Shown here: positions 1-7,308 of the stretch, in pieces
Position numbering within the stretch: position 1 is the first letter of the stretch
Layout of the letters: the number at the start of each line of letters is the position of its first letter
Source of the DNA: an uncultured Chloroflexota bacterium
Lineage (GTDB): Bacteria > Chloroflexota > UBA4733
NCBI GenBank assembly: GCA_937967325.1
Contig: CALBSQ010000202.1
Coordinates: 3,236-67,235 of the forward strand
DNA length: 64,000 nt
Direction of reading: 5' to 3'
Made by a program: the position numbers and the translations under genes
The notes under the pieces: generated by a model
Database searches by the model: none
Told to the model about the DNA's origin: nothing
The model's input: only the letters and a program-made list of their open reading frames with translations

Positions 1-1
1 G

Positions 2-244
2 GTGGGCGGCAACCAGGAAAGCGCCAGCGCGATCCATCGGGAGCTGATCCCGCTAGTGAAGGCGCTGTTCCAGACCACCAGCCCGATCCCGCTGAAGTCG
101 GCGCTGAACTCCGCCGGCTTCGCCGTCGGCAGGCCCCGCTTGCCGCTCATCGAGCTGGACGCGAAGCAAGCCGAGGCGATGAAAACGCTGCTGTCGCGCA
201 TGCACCTCGACCGCTATCTGGCGCGGGAACCCGCGGCGGTCTGA
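2..244 (+). CDS. dapA: 4-hydroxy-tetrahydrodipicolinate synthase, C-terminal end (partial)
   Basis: Only the last 80 residues are in the window; the gene begins upstream. The fragment carries the C-terminal helices of the DapA/N-acetylneuraminate lyase TIM-barrel family, including the stretch NPIPLK-like 'SPIPLKSALNSAG' followed by 'GRPRLPLIEL', which is the usual tail of DapA. DapA condenses pyruvate with aspartate semialdehyde in the lysine and diaminopimelate pathway in the cytoplasm. The catalytic lysine and tyrosine lie outside the window, so another member of the aldolase family is possible. The TGA stop overlaps the ATG of the next gene (ATGA-like overlap at 242-246), implying translational coupling with the uracil-DNA glycosylase. 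Confidence 0.75.
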   Translation: MGGNQESASAIHRELIPLVKALFQTTSPIPLKSALNSAGFAVGRPRLPLIELDAKQAEAMKTLLSRMHLDRYLAREPAAV

Positions 245-873
245 TGCCGACCGTTCTCCCCCAGCTCCAGCGGCTCGACGAGGTCATCCGGCGCTGCCCC
301 AAGTGCGATCTCGCCGCGACGCGGCTCAAGGCCGTGCCGGGTGAAGGGCCGCACGACGCGGAGCTGATGTTCATCGGTGAGGCGCCCGGCTGGCACGAGA
401 ACCAGCAGGGCCGCCCGTTCGTCGGGCCTGCCGGCAAATTCCTGGACGAGCTGCTCGCCAGCATCGAGCTGCGGCGCGACAAGGTCTTCATCACGAACGT
501 TGTCAAGTGCCGTCCGCCGGAGAATCGGGATCCGGCCGCGGAGGAAATCGCCGCCTGCGCCCCCTATCTCGAGGAGCAGATCGCGGCAATCAGCCCCCTG
601 GTCGTCGTCACCCTGGGCCGTCATTCCATGGCCAAGTTCTTCCAAGGTGAGATGATCTCCCGTATTCACGGGAGCGCCCGCGTCGTCGATGGGCGCACGG
701 TGGTGGCGCTGTACCACCCGGCCGCCGCGCTGCACCAGCAGAAGCTGCGCACCACGCTGGAAGAAGACTTCAAGAAGCTGCCACGCTTCATCGATGAAGC
801 CAGGGAACGCAAGGAGCAGGCGCCTCCGGCAGACAAGACTGAGGACGCCCCTCAGCAGCTCTCCCTGTTCTAG
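244..873 (+). CDS. Family 4 uracil-DNA glycosylase with C-terminal clamp-binding-like motif
   Basis: A 209-residue cytoplasmic DNA repair enzyme that removes uracil from DNA. The four cysteines that hold the 4Fe-4S cluster of family 4 enzymes are visible at C18, C21, C89 and C105. The active-site GEAPG motif is at 45-49, GRPFVGPAG at 56-64, and the second catalytic region around 'LGRHSM' near 150. After a charged, disordered tail of about 25 residues the protein ends in QQLSLF, which matches the bacterial beta sliding-clamp binding consensus QL(S/D)LF. Start chosen at the ATG overlapping the dapA stop. Function is firm from the family motifs; clamp binding is inference from the tail. Confidence 0.93.
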   Translation: MPTVLPQLQRLDEVIRRCPKCDLAATRLKAVPGEGPHDAELMFIGEAPGWHENQQGRPFVGPAGKFLDELLASIELRRDKVFITNVVKCRPPENRDPAAEEIAACAPYLEEQIAAISPLVVVTLGRHSMAKFFQGEMISRIHGSARVVDGRTVVALYHPAAALHQQKLRTTLEEDFKKLPRFIDEARERKEQAPPADKTEDAPQQLSLF

Positions 874-879
874 CCATCA

Positions 880-905
880 GCGGTCAGCTATCAGCTATCG
901 GCAGG
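880..905 (+). repeat. TCAGC-type short tandem/degenerate repeat
   Basis: Reads as near-repeats of the unit TCAGCTA/TCAGCGG directly after the glycosylase stop codon. The same kind of sequence recurs at 4303-4360, where it is read as protein. Likely a small dispersed non-coding repeat; no function can be assigned. Confidence 0.5.
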
Positions 906-923
906 GAACAAGAGAGGAGCGCT

Positions 924-2273
924 TTGCCATCCGGGGGCAAGGTGCTCAGCAACGGCGACATCCGGCGGCTGGTCAACCGGCTGGCCTGGCCGGTGATCCT
1001 GGAGAACACCTTCCAGACGGCCCTTGGCGTCGTCGACCTGGGCTTGGTTTCACGGCTTGGCGCCGACGCTATCGCCGGCGTCGGCACGGCGACCCAGCTC
1101 ATGTGGCTGGCGATCGCGGCGTTCACGGCCGTGTCCACGGGCACGACCGTGCTCGTCGCCCAGGCAACAGGAGCGCGAGACCGTCTACGGGCGCGCCTGA
1201 TCACCAAGCAATCGCTGCTCCTCGGTGTCGCTGTTTCGGCGGTAATTGCCGTCCTGGTTTCCTATGGCGCCGAATCGATCGTGGCGACGCTGGGGCCGCA
1301 GCCGGAGGTGGTCCGGCTCGGGGCGATCTACCTGCGCATCTCCGCCCAGATGTCCGTCTTCTTCGTCACCATGCTGGTGGCCGCCGCGGCGCTGCGTGGC
1401 GCGGGCGACACGCGCAGCCCCATGCTGGTCACCGGCGGGATCAACATCATCAACGGTCTCCTCGCCTACGGCCTCATCTTCGGCCATTTCGGGCTGCCGA
1501 CCATCGGCGTCGCCGGCTCCGCCTGGGGCGCCGCGGTGGCTCGCGCCGTAGGCTGCCTGGCTCTCCTTATCATTCTCCTGAGGGGCCGGCGGCCGGTGGA
1601 CGTGACGGGCAAAGGCGATTGGCAACCGCACTGGCAGCGGATGCGCCGCGTGCTGGCCATCGGCCTACCGGCGATGGGCGAGCAGGTGGTCATCTCCGGT
1701 GGCTTCCTGATCTACGGCTTCATGGTCATCGGGCTCGGCACCGCCGTCTACGCGGCGCAGCGGATCACCTTCAACGCGGTCTCCATCTCCTTCTTGCCCG
1801 CTATGGGCTTCGCGGTTGCGGCTACCACCGTCACCGGGCAGAGCATCGGCGCCGGTCTGCTGAATCAGGCTCGCCGGAGCACGAGCTACGCCACGGTCGC
1901 GGCCGTGATCTGGATGTCGCTGGCCGGGGCGCTCCTCGGCTTCTTTGGCCGCCAGATCATGCTGATTTTTACGACCGATAGCACCATTGTGGACATCGGA
2001 GTCACCGCGCTCAAAGTGATGGCCCTGTCGCAACCCTTCTTCGGCATCTCCAACGCGCTGGCGGGCAGCCTTCGCGGCTCCGGCGACACTCGCTTCCCCA
2101 TGTACGCCGCCGTGATTGGGATGTGGCTGGTCCGCCTGCCTGTCGGCTGGCTGGTGGGTATCGCGCTCGGCTTCGGCCTGCCCGGCGTCTACTTCTCCAG
2201 CATCTGCGACGCGGCGCTGCGGTCCCTGCTCATCTGGCTGCGCTACCGAGTGTCCAAGGTGGGACGAGCATAG
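924..2273 (+). CDS. MATE family multidrug/Na+ antiporter
   Basis: A 449-residue integral inner-membrane protein of the multidrug and toxic compound extrusion family, exporting cationic drugs or metabolites in exchange for Na+ or H+. The two MatE halves are visible: the first from about residue 20 ('LAWPVILENTF') and the second from about 240 ('VLAIGLPAMGEQ'), each with six hydrophobic segments, and the repeated RGAGDTR/RGSGDTR motif near 155 and 385 that marks both halves. Length fits the family. The start is a TTG at 924 preceded by GAGAGGAG, and the 50-base gap to the previous gene holds a TCAGC repeat. Substrate cannot be told from the sequence. Confidence 0.92.
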   Translation: MPSGGKVLSNGDIRRLVNRLAWPVILENTFQTALGVVDLGLVSRLGADAIAGVGTATQLMWLAIAAFTAVSTGTTVLVAQATGARDRLRARLITKQSLLLGVAVSAVIAVLVSYGAESIVATLGPQPEVVRLGAIYLRISAQMSVFFVTMLVAAAALRGAGDTRSPMLVTGGINIINGLLAYGLIFGHFGLPTIGVAGSAWGAAVARAVGCLALLIILLRGRRPVDVTGKGDWQPHWQRMRRVLAIGLPAMGEQVVISGGFLIYGFMVIGLGTAVYAAQRITFNAVSISFLPAMGFAVAATTVTGQSIGAGLLNQARRSTSYATVAAVIWMSLAGALLGFFGRQIMLIFTTDSTIVDIGVTALKVMALSQPFFGISNALAGSLRGSGDTRFPMYAAVIGMWLVRLPVGWLVGIALGFGLPGVYFSSICDAALRSLLIWLRYRVSKVGRA

Positions 2274-2288
2274 TGCCGCATGGACGGA

Positions 2289-2407
2289 CCACGGAGCGCG
2301 GGCGTCCCGCCCGCCCCGGCGATCCGGTCCCCGACGCCCCTGCGTGAGGAAACCCATGGTTAGGCACCGTAGCCGACCGGGGCGGGCGGGACGCCCGCGC
2401 TCCGTGG
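2289..2407. repeat. Palindromic element with 31-bp perfect inverted repeats
   Basis: Arms 2289-2319 and 2377-2407 are perfect reverse complements (31 of 31), beginning CCACGGAGCGCGGG, separated by 57 bases. It lies between the MATE gene and the ANTAR regulator. The shape is that of a MITE-like or REP-like intergenic element that could fold into a long hairpin in RNA. No target-site duplication or ORF is evident. Confidence 0.8.
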
Positions 2408-2557
2408 CTTGTCCCTCCTGTGGTATAGTCAGGCGGTCTGTGGGGTTGAATACGAGACAGTGCCCCACTGGCGAGCCTAGGTCAGAGCGCCCTGGCCTAC
2501 TGCCGATGCCGTGCACTCGCCACATCGCTGGGTAGCGCAGGATTGCGAGGACGGTCG

Positions 2558-3133
2558 ATGACAGCACGAATCCTCATCGCCGACGATGAGTCGCTCATCC
2601 GCATGGACTTGAAGGAGATGCTGACCACGCTCGGCTACGACGTGGTGGGCGAGGCCACGGACGGCCGCGAGGCGGTGCGCCTGGCGCGCGACACCAAGCC
2701 CGATCTGGTGCTCATGGATATGAAGATGCCGCCCGGCATCGACGGCGTCAGCGCGGCCAGGCAGCTCCGTGAGGAGGGCATCGCGCCGGTGCTGTTCCTC
2801 ACCGCCTACAGCGAGAGCGAGCTCGTCGAAGGCGCCAAGGACGCCGGGGCCGTCGGCTATCTGGTCAAGCCCTTCAAGGAGTCGGAGCTGCGTCCGGCCA
2901 TCGAGGTGGCGGTGGCGCGCGCGCAGGACTTGCACCGGCTGGAGCAGGAGACCGAGAAGCTCCGCGGCGATCTGGAAACGCGCAAGGTGCTGGACCGTGC
3001 CAAGGGGCTGATCATGGCCCGCGACAAGTGTACGGAGCCGGAGGCCTACCAGAAGATTCAGCGCATGGCCATGAACTCGCGCAAATCGATTCGCGAGATC
3101 TGCGAAGCCATTATCCTGGCCAGCGGGGTATAG
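2558..3133 (+). CDS. Response regulator with ANTAR RNA-binding domain
   Basis: A 191-residue cytoplasmic regulator. The receiver domain (about 1-120) has acidic D9/D10, phosphoacceptor D54 in 'VLMDMKMP' and the switch lysine in 'LVKPF'. A helical linker leads to a C-terminal ANTAR domain (about 130-190; 'LDRAKGLIMARDKCTEPEAY'), which binds twin hairpins in nascent RNA and blocks termination. The layout is that of Rv1626/PdtaR-like regulators. The ATG at 2558 follows GCGAGG by seven bases; an upstream in-frame TTG at 2543 would add five residues and is less likely. No histidine kinase lies nearby, so the partner kinase is elsewhere. Confidence 0.92.
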   Translation: MTARILIADDESLIRMDLKEMLTTLGYDVVGEATDGREAVRLARDTKPDLVLMDMKMPPGIDGVSAARQLREEGIAPVLFLTAYSESELVEGAKDAGAVGYLVKPFKESELRPAIEVAVARAQDLHRLEQETEKLRGDLETRKVLDRAKGLIMARDKCTEPEAYQKIQRMAMNSRKSIREICEAIILASGV

Positions 3134-3162
3134 TCGGGCTGGGTGAACTAAAGGAGGTAGTC

Positions 3163-4347
3163 GTGCAGCCGATCTCAGCAGACATTCGCGCTATCCCTTC
3201 GTCGGGCATCCGCGAGATGCAGGTGATGGCGTTGGGAATGCCCGGCGCGATCCATCTGGAGATCGGCGACCCCGACTTCAATACGCCGGAGCACATCTGC
3301 CAGGCGGCGCAGCGCGCCATGCAGGACGGCTGGACCCGCTACACCGCGACCACCGGCTTCCTTTCCTTGCGCGAGGCGCTGTCGCGAAAGCTCGCCGAAC
3401 GCAACGGCATCCAGGCGAACCCAAACCAGATCGTCGTCACCGCCGGCTCGACCAGCGGCTTGGCCGTGGTCATACGGGCGCTCTGCGATCCCGGCGACGA
3501 GGTGCTGGTACCGGACCCAAGCTGGCCCAACTACGTGATGATGACCACCGGGGCCCGCGCCGTGCCGGTGCGCTACCCGCTCGAGCCCCACCACGGTTTC
3601 CAGCCCGATATCGACCGGCTGGAGGCGCTCCTCACGCCACGGACCAAAGTGCTGATGATCAACAGCCCGGGCAACCCGACCGGCGGCGTCTTCACGCAGG
3701 AGACGATGCAAGCGCTGGTCGAGTTCGTGCAGCGCCACAACCTCTACCTGGTCAGCGACGAGGTGTACGAGGAGATCATCTTCGAAGGCAGGCACGTCAG
3801 CCCGTACACGCTCAGCTCCGAGCCTCGGGTAATCAGCCTGTTCAGCTTCTCCAAGACCTACGCCATGACCGGCTGGCGATTGGGGTATCTGGTCGCCTCC
3901 GAGGAGATCGTGGCCAACTGCAACAAGGTGCAGGAAGGCTACGTGGCCTGCGCCTCAGCTATCGCCCAGAAGGCGGCGGAGGCGGCGCTGAGCGGACCGC
4001 AAGATTGCGTCGCCACCATGCGCGATGCCTATCGTCGCCGCCGCGACCTGGCGGCCTCGCTGTTGACCGAACACGGCGCAGCCTTCTCCTACCCGCACGG
4101 CGCCTTCTATCTGATGATCGACGTCTCGGCCGCCGGCAGCGACGACATGGCTTTCTGCAAATCCCTCCTGCGCCGGCACAAGGTCGCGCTCGCCCCTGGG
4201 GAGACGTTCGGCAACGTCACACGGGGCTGGGCTCGGGTTTCCCTCGCTGCCAGCGAAGCCGACATCCGCGCCGGCATCAGCGGGACGGCGGACTTCATCA
4301 ACGAGCAGTCAGCGATCAGCCGTCAGCTAACAGCGATCGGTCGCTGA
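3163..4347 (+). CDS. PLP-dependent class I/II aminotransferase
   Basis: A 394-residue cytoplasmic fold-type I aminotransferase moving an amino group between an amino acid and a 2-oxoacid. Visible motifs: IGDPDFNTP at 34-42, NPTGG at 171-175, PLP-contacting D199 and Y202, and the Schiff-base lysine K231 in SFSKTYAMTGWRLGY. The GTG start at 3163 sits five bases after a perfect AAGGAGG; an upstream ATG at 3028 lies inside the ANTAR gene and is rejected. The last dozen residues (SAISRQLTAIGR) are read through a TCAGC-type repeat, so the natural end was probably shorter. Substrate is unknown; aspartate/alanine-type enzymes share these motifs. Confidence 0.9.
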   Translation: MQPISADIRAIPSSGIREMQVMALGMPGAIHLEIGDPDFNTPEHICQAAQRAMQDGWTRYTATTGFLSLREALSRKLAERNGIQANPNQIVVTAGSTSGLAVVIRALCDPGDEVLVPDPSWPNYVMMTTGARAVPVRYPLEPHHGFQPDIDRLEALLTPRTKVLMINSPGNPTGGVFTQETMQALVEFVQRHNLYLVSDEVYEEIIFEGRHVSPYTLSSEPRVISLFSFSKTYAMTGWRLGYLVASEEIVANCNKVQEGYVACASAIAQKAAEAALSGPQDCVATMRDAYRRRRDLAASLLTEHGAAFSYPHGAFYLMIDVSAAGSDDMAFCKSLLRRHKVALAPGETFGNVTRGWARVSLAASEADIRAGISGTADFINEQSAISRQLTAIGR

Positions 4348-4360
4348 TGGCTGATCACAA
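4303..4360 (+). repeat. TCAGC-type repeat overlapping an aminotransferase 3' end
   Basis: Degenerate repeats of TCAGCGATCAGCCGTCAGC type cover the last codons of the aminotransferase, its stop and the first bases before the next gene. Related to the run at 880-905. It appears to have extended the reading frame by about 12 codons. Confidence 0.55.
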
Positions 4361-5236
4361 ATGGCGGATGGTTATCCCCTTCGGCTCGTCCCCTCTCCGT
4401 CCGAGCCGGCGGGCCCGGCACTACCGTCCGAGGGGTTGCAACTAGCGCTGCGTGCAGCGTTCGGTCGCCCTTGTCAGGTTACCGCCAGCGGCCGCGACGC
4501 GCTCGCCCGGATTCTGACCTACCTGCGGCTCCAGGCGAGCGACGAAGTCTGGATCGACACCACCACCTGCGCCCGTTACCTGGCCATCAGCCCATGCGTG
4601 ACGGCCACGGTAAGCAAATTCTGTCGCTTCGCCCACGGGCCCGGATCGCGCACCGCGGCCGTGCTGGTCATCCACGATTGGGGCGTCCCCAACCCGCGGC
4701 TGCCTAGCCTGAAGGACTACTGCCGCGCCCGCGGGCTGCCGCTGATCGAGGACGCCGCCCACGCCTTCGCCAGCGTAGACGCCGTCGGCAGACGTATGGG
4801 GACGGTAGGCGACTTCGCGTTGTTCAGTCTGCCCAAGTTCTTCCCCATCCGGCAGGGCGGGCTGGCTATCGGTCTCTCCTCTAGAGAAAGCTCATCTGAA
4901 CCGGCCGTCCAGGAGGCGGAGCGCGCCTTGGCCGGCTGGCTGCCGCGATGGCAGGAGATCGCTGCGGCGCGTCGGGAGCGCTGGCACACGCTGGATGCCG
5001 CCGTGCGTGAAGTTGGCCTGGAGAGCGCGCTGCGGTTGCCACGCGGCGTGGCGCCGTCACTTTACTTGCTGCGCACGCCGCGCCAGTTCGCCACTATCAC
5101 CGGCTTGCGACAAGCCGGCATCGAAACCGGACCCGATCAGTACACCGGGACCGTATTTCTGCCATGCCACCAGCAGGTCCGCTCGGAGGACATGGCGCGA
5201 ATCGTCGCAGCGGTGAGCGAGGCGGCCGGTTCGTGA
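4361..5236 (+). CDS. DegT/DnrJ/EryC1/StrS-like PLP aminotransferase, short form
   Basis: 291 residues with the signature of sugar aminotransferases: EDAAHA at 130-135 and 'GDFALFSLPKFFPIRQGG' from 150, where K159 fits the PLP lysine of the family. The usual family length is 370-400, and the N-terminal glycine-rich substrate loop and parts of the small domain look shortened, so activity is uncertain. The family aminates keto-sugar nucleotides for surface polysaccharides or antibiotics. It starts 13 bases after the preceding aminotransferase, so the two may be co-transcribed. Nearby sugar genes are absent, hence no pathway can be named. Confidence 0.7.
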   Translation: MADGYPLRLVPSPSEPAGPALPSEGLQLALRAAFGRPCQVTASGRDALARILTYLRLQASDEVWIDTTTCARYLAISPCVTATVSKFCRFAHGPGSRTAAVLVIHDWGVPNPRLPSLKDYCRARGLPLIEDAAHAFASVDAVGRRMGTVGDFALFSLPKFFPIRQGGLAIGLSSRESSSEPAVQEAERALAGWLPRWQEIAAARRERWHTLDAAVREVGLESALRLPRGVAPSLYLLRTPRQFATITGLRQAGIETGPDQYTGTVFLPCHQQVRSEDMARIVAAVSEAAGS

Positions 5237-5242
5237 CGCAGT

Positions 5243-5402
5243 TGGCGAGGCTGGCTGGTGCGGGGATTGGCCCCCCGGCCCCCCAATGCTAACGCTGCTG
5301 GCCATACGCCCTGCTCCCTTCACCAGCCCAATCCCGCCTATGGCCAGCAGCGTTAGCATTGGGGGGCCGGGGGGCCAATCCCCGCACCAGCCAGCCTCGC
5401 CA
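5243..5402. repeat. 64-bp perfect inverted repeat (long hairpin)
   Basis: Arms 5243-5306 and 5339-5402 are perfect reverse complements over 64 bases with a 32-base loop. The outer ends read TGGCGAGGCTGGCTGG. It begins six bases after the stop codon of the DegT-like gene, so as RNA it would form an extremely stable hairpin at the transcript end. Perfect arms imply recent origin or active maintenance. No coding content. Confidence 0.92.
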
Positions 5403-5540
5403 GTCGTGGAGCAATACGGCGTGTAATCGCCCCGGATAACGCGCCTGGTCAACTACCCAATGATGTGCAACTTCAACGGTAGTTATGAGGTAGCCTTGGC
5501 GAGTGGAAGTGGCTGCTTCGAATTCATGAGCGGGGGTGTG

Positions 5541-5972
5541 ATGGCAGTTCGCGAGCGGACCTTATCGGAGTTCCTGCAGCATTCCGGCCAAGTCTTGCCC
5601 GAATTAGCTGACGGGGAGATAGTACTCCGAAGGCGGGACGGCGAGGATCTGGTCATCATGACTCGCCGGCAGAGTGAAGCGCTGCAGACAGTTCTGCGGG
5701 CGTACTTCGCACTGGCTGACGGAGATGGCAGCGCGGTTCAGACCGCCCTACCATGGCTGTCATTTCTGAGCACAGGGGACCGGGCGGCGTGTCTCCGTGA
5801 GCTCCGCGAGGTAGGCGCAGCCGCTTTGCACAGTGATAAGCTCAGCCGGCTGGCCGAGACGCTGTACGCCTGGGAGGCAACCGGACTGGCAGCGTGGGAT
5901 ATGCAACGCCGTACTGAGCGCGCACTTTCTCAGGACGAAGATCACATGGAGATTCCACGGCCGTCTCGCTGA
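5541..5972 (+). CDS. Putative antitoxin, Phd-like N-terminus
   Basis: 143 residues from the ATG at 5541, which follows a GGGGGTG stretch; a start at 5460 is possible but lacks a ribosome site. The N-terminus (RTLSEFLQHSGQVLPELADG... then VLRRRDGEDLVIMTRRQSEA) has the beta-hairpin and helix pattern of Phd/YefM DNA-binding antitoxins; the rest is helical. The stop overlaps the start of the next gene (TGATG at 5970-5974), the usual arrangement of antitoxin before toxin. Role, by inference: repress the operon and neutralise the neighbour. Family assignment is by pattern only. Confidence 0.55.
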   Translation: MAVRERTLSEFLQHSGQVLPELADGEIVLRRRDGEDLVIMTRRQSEALQTVLRAYFALADGDGSAVQTALPWLSFLSTGDRAACLRELREVGAAALHSDKLSRLAETLYAWEATGLAAWDMQRRTERALSQDEDHMEIPRPSR

Positions 5973-6313
5973 TGGGGCGAGAAGGTGAGCCTGTCCCGAA
6001 ACCGTCACCGAGGATCCCCTTCCGCGTGCTGGGCGCTAGCCGGCATGTCGTGGCCGATTGGCAGCGGCTTCTGCAAAGCCGGCTCGATGCCGCGATTCGC
6101 TGTTGGGATCACGTCGCCAGCACGCCAATCGAGCCTATCGGCGGGCGCTATACGCCCCTGAAGGGCGACTTGGCGTGCTGTACCTTTAGGGGCACGCGGC
6201 TCCGCCAGTGGCAATGGGAGATTGACCGGCGCGCTCGTGTTCAGATCGCCATCGGTAACGACTTCGTCGTGATCGTGGACGTATCGACGGGGCATCCCAA
6301 GGGAAACGAGTAA
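5972..6313 (+). CDS. Putative RelE/ParE-like toxin
   Basis: 113 residues. The C-terminal two thirds reads as a ParE/RelE-type strand-rich core: 'RYTPLKGDL', then 'GTRLRQWQWEI', 'RARVQIAIGNDFVVIVDV' and an ending GHPKGNE. The 'R.pLkG' and terminal 'HPK.(T/N)E' signatures are common in small toxin families paired with Phd-like antitoxins. It overlaps the antitoxin gene by one base and is therefore translationally coupled. Target (ribosome-bound mRNA or gyrase) cannot be told. It ends 12 bases before the convergent kinase gene. Confidence 0.55.
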   Translation: MGREGEPVPKPSPRIPFRVLGASRHVVADWQRLLQSRLDAAIRCWDHVASTPIEPIGGRYTPLKGDLACCTFRGTRLRQWQWEIDRRARVQIAIGNDFVVIVDVSTGHPKGNE

Positions 6314-6325
6314 CCGCTCCGCCGA

Positions 6326-7012
6326 TCATCGCTCATCCATTGCTGCCGCCGATCGCCGTGCCAACTCCCCCCTGACCCAATCGACGACCACCGAGACTGC
6401 CATCCCATTGTGGTCCAGCCAGGGGATGATAAGGTGCGCGAACTGGCGCGACGCCCCGGTGTACTGAGAGAAGTTCGGGAGCACGTCGCGCCGGTACCAG
6501 GCCGCGGCGCGATCGAGATTCCCGCCGCGATCCACGTCGCGGAGCATTCGCCGGAGGGCGCGCTCGTCGTCCGGAGCGTCCATGTAGATTCGAAGATCCA
6601 GTTGCTCGCGCAGCGACGGGTGCCACAAGGCGAACAGACCCTCCACGACCAGTACCGCTGATGGTCCGACGGTAGCCGTGCCCTGGCTCCGCACATTCGC
6701 CCGCGTCCCCGGTGCCGGCTCCTGTACCGCTTCTCCCCGCCGCAGCGCCGCGAAATGCGCCAGGAAGGCCGGCCAGGCCAGCGCGTCGGGATGGTTGGCC
6801 GTGCGCCGCGCCTCGCGCTCGGCCTCCGGCACGTCCAGCCAGTCGCGGAAGTAGCGGTCCTGGTGCAAGATGGCCGGACTCAGATCGGCCAGGCGTTGCT
6901 CCAGCAGGCTGGTGAATGTCGTCTTGCCTGATCCCGACCCGCCGGTAATGCCGATACACAGGCACGTGGCTTCAGCCCGCTCGTCACCGGCCGTGTCAAG
7001 AGGATATGTCAT
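6326..7012 (-). CDS. Uridine kinase-like P-loop kinase
   Basis: 228 residues, cytoplasmic. The Walker A motif GGSGSGKTT is at 24-32 after a hydrophobic strand, followed by 'HQDRYFRDWLDVPEAER' and 'VLVVEGLFALWHPSLRE', which match the uridine kinase/phosphoribulokinase family, where the enzyme phosphorylates uridine or cytidine (salvage) or a related small hydroxyl substrate. The 'DHPDALAW'-type substrate loop (NHPDALAWPAF) is present. Start at the ATG at 7012; upstream in-frame codons run into a repeat and are not convincing. It is convergent with the toxin gene and stands alone, so the exact substrate is open. Confidence 0.8.
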   Translation of the reverse strand: MTYPLDTAGDERAEATCLCIGITGGSGSGKTTFTSLLEQRLADLSPAILHQDRYFRDWLDVPEAEREARRTANHPDALAWPAFLAHFAALRRGEAVQEPAPGTRANVRSQGTATVGPSAVLVVEGLFALWHPSLREQLDLRIYMDAPDDERALRRMLRDVDRGGNLDRAAAWYRRDVLPNFSQYTGASRQFAHLIIPWLDHNGMAVSVVVDWVRGELARRSAAAMDER

Positions 7013-7159
7013 CGTCGTTGCCCCACTGTGGTCATGGCTCGGCCCAATCGCCGTCCCGACACTGCTGCAATGCCTCGCCCATCTTAAGGCATGACCGCCG
7101 CTTCGCACAGCACACGAGCAGTTCGAGTTTGCTCGCTTGGCCGCCCACCGCGGTAGACC

Positions 7160-7265
7160 CCGTCCCGCGGACGACCCTCGCCAAGTGAACGGGACCGCGG
7201 TCCCCCGGTCCGTTGGCCGGGGGCGCCCACGCAGTGGGCCCTGCAATCGCGGCCCCGGCAATTCC
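7160..7265 (+). repeat. Dispersed repeat, copy A
   Basis: Contains CGTCCCGCGGACG, GGGACCGCGGTCCCCCGGT and GCAATCGCGGCCCCGG in the same order as copies at 11484-11620 and (reverse strand) 48851-48965. Copy A is the most diverged, with a short insertion before the last block. The centre is a small palindrome (GGGACCGCGGTCCC). It lies upstream of the kinase and downstream of the sulfatase-like gene, both on the minus strand. Confidence 0.75.
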
Positions 7266-7308
7266 ACCGTCAGCTTCCTTCCCTTCTCTAAGCCGTATTA
7301 GGCGTAGC

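Noticed and set aside
2420..2540. Possible small RNA or promoter between the palindrome and the ANTAR gene (TATAGT)
   Set aside because: No -35 at a usable distance and no stable structure.
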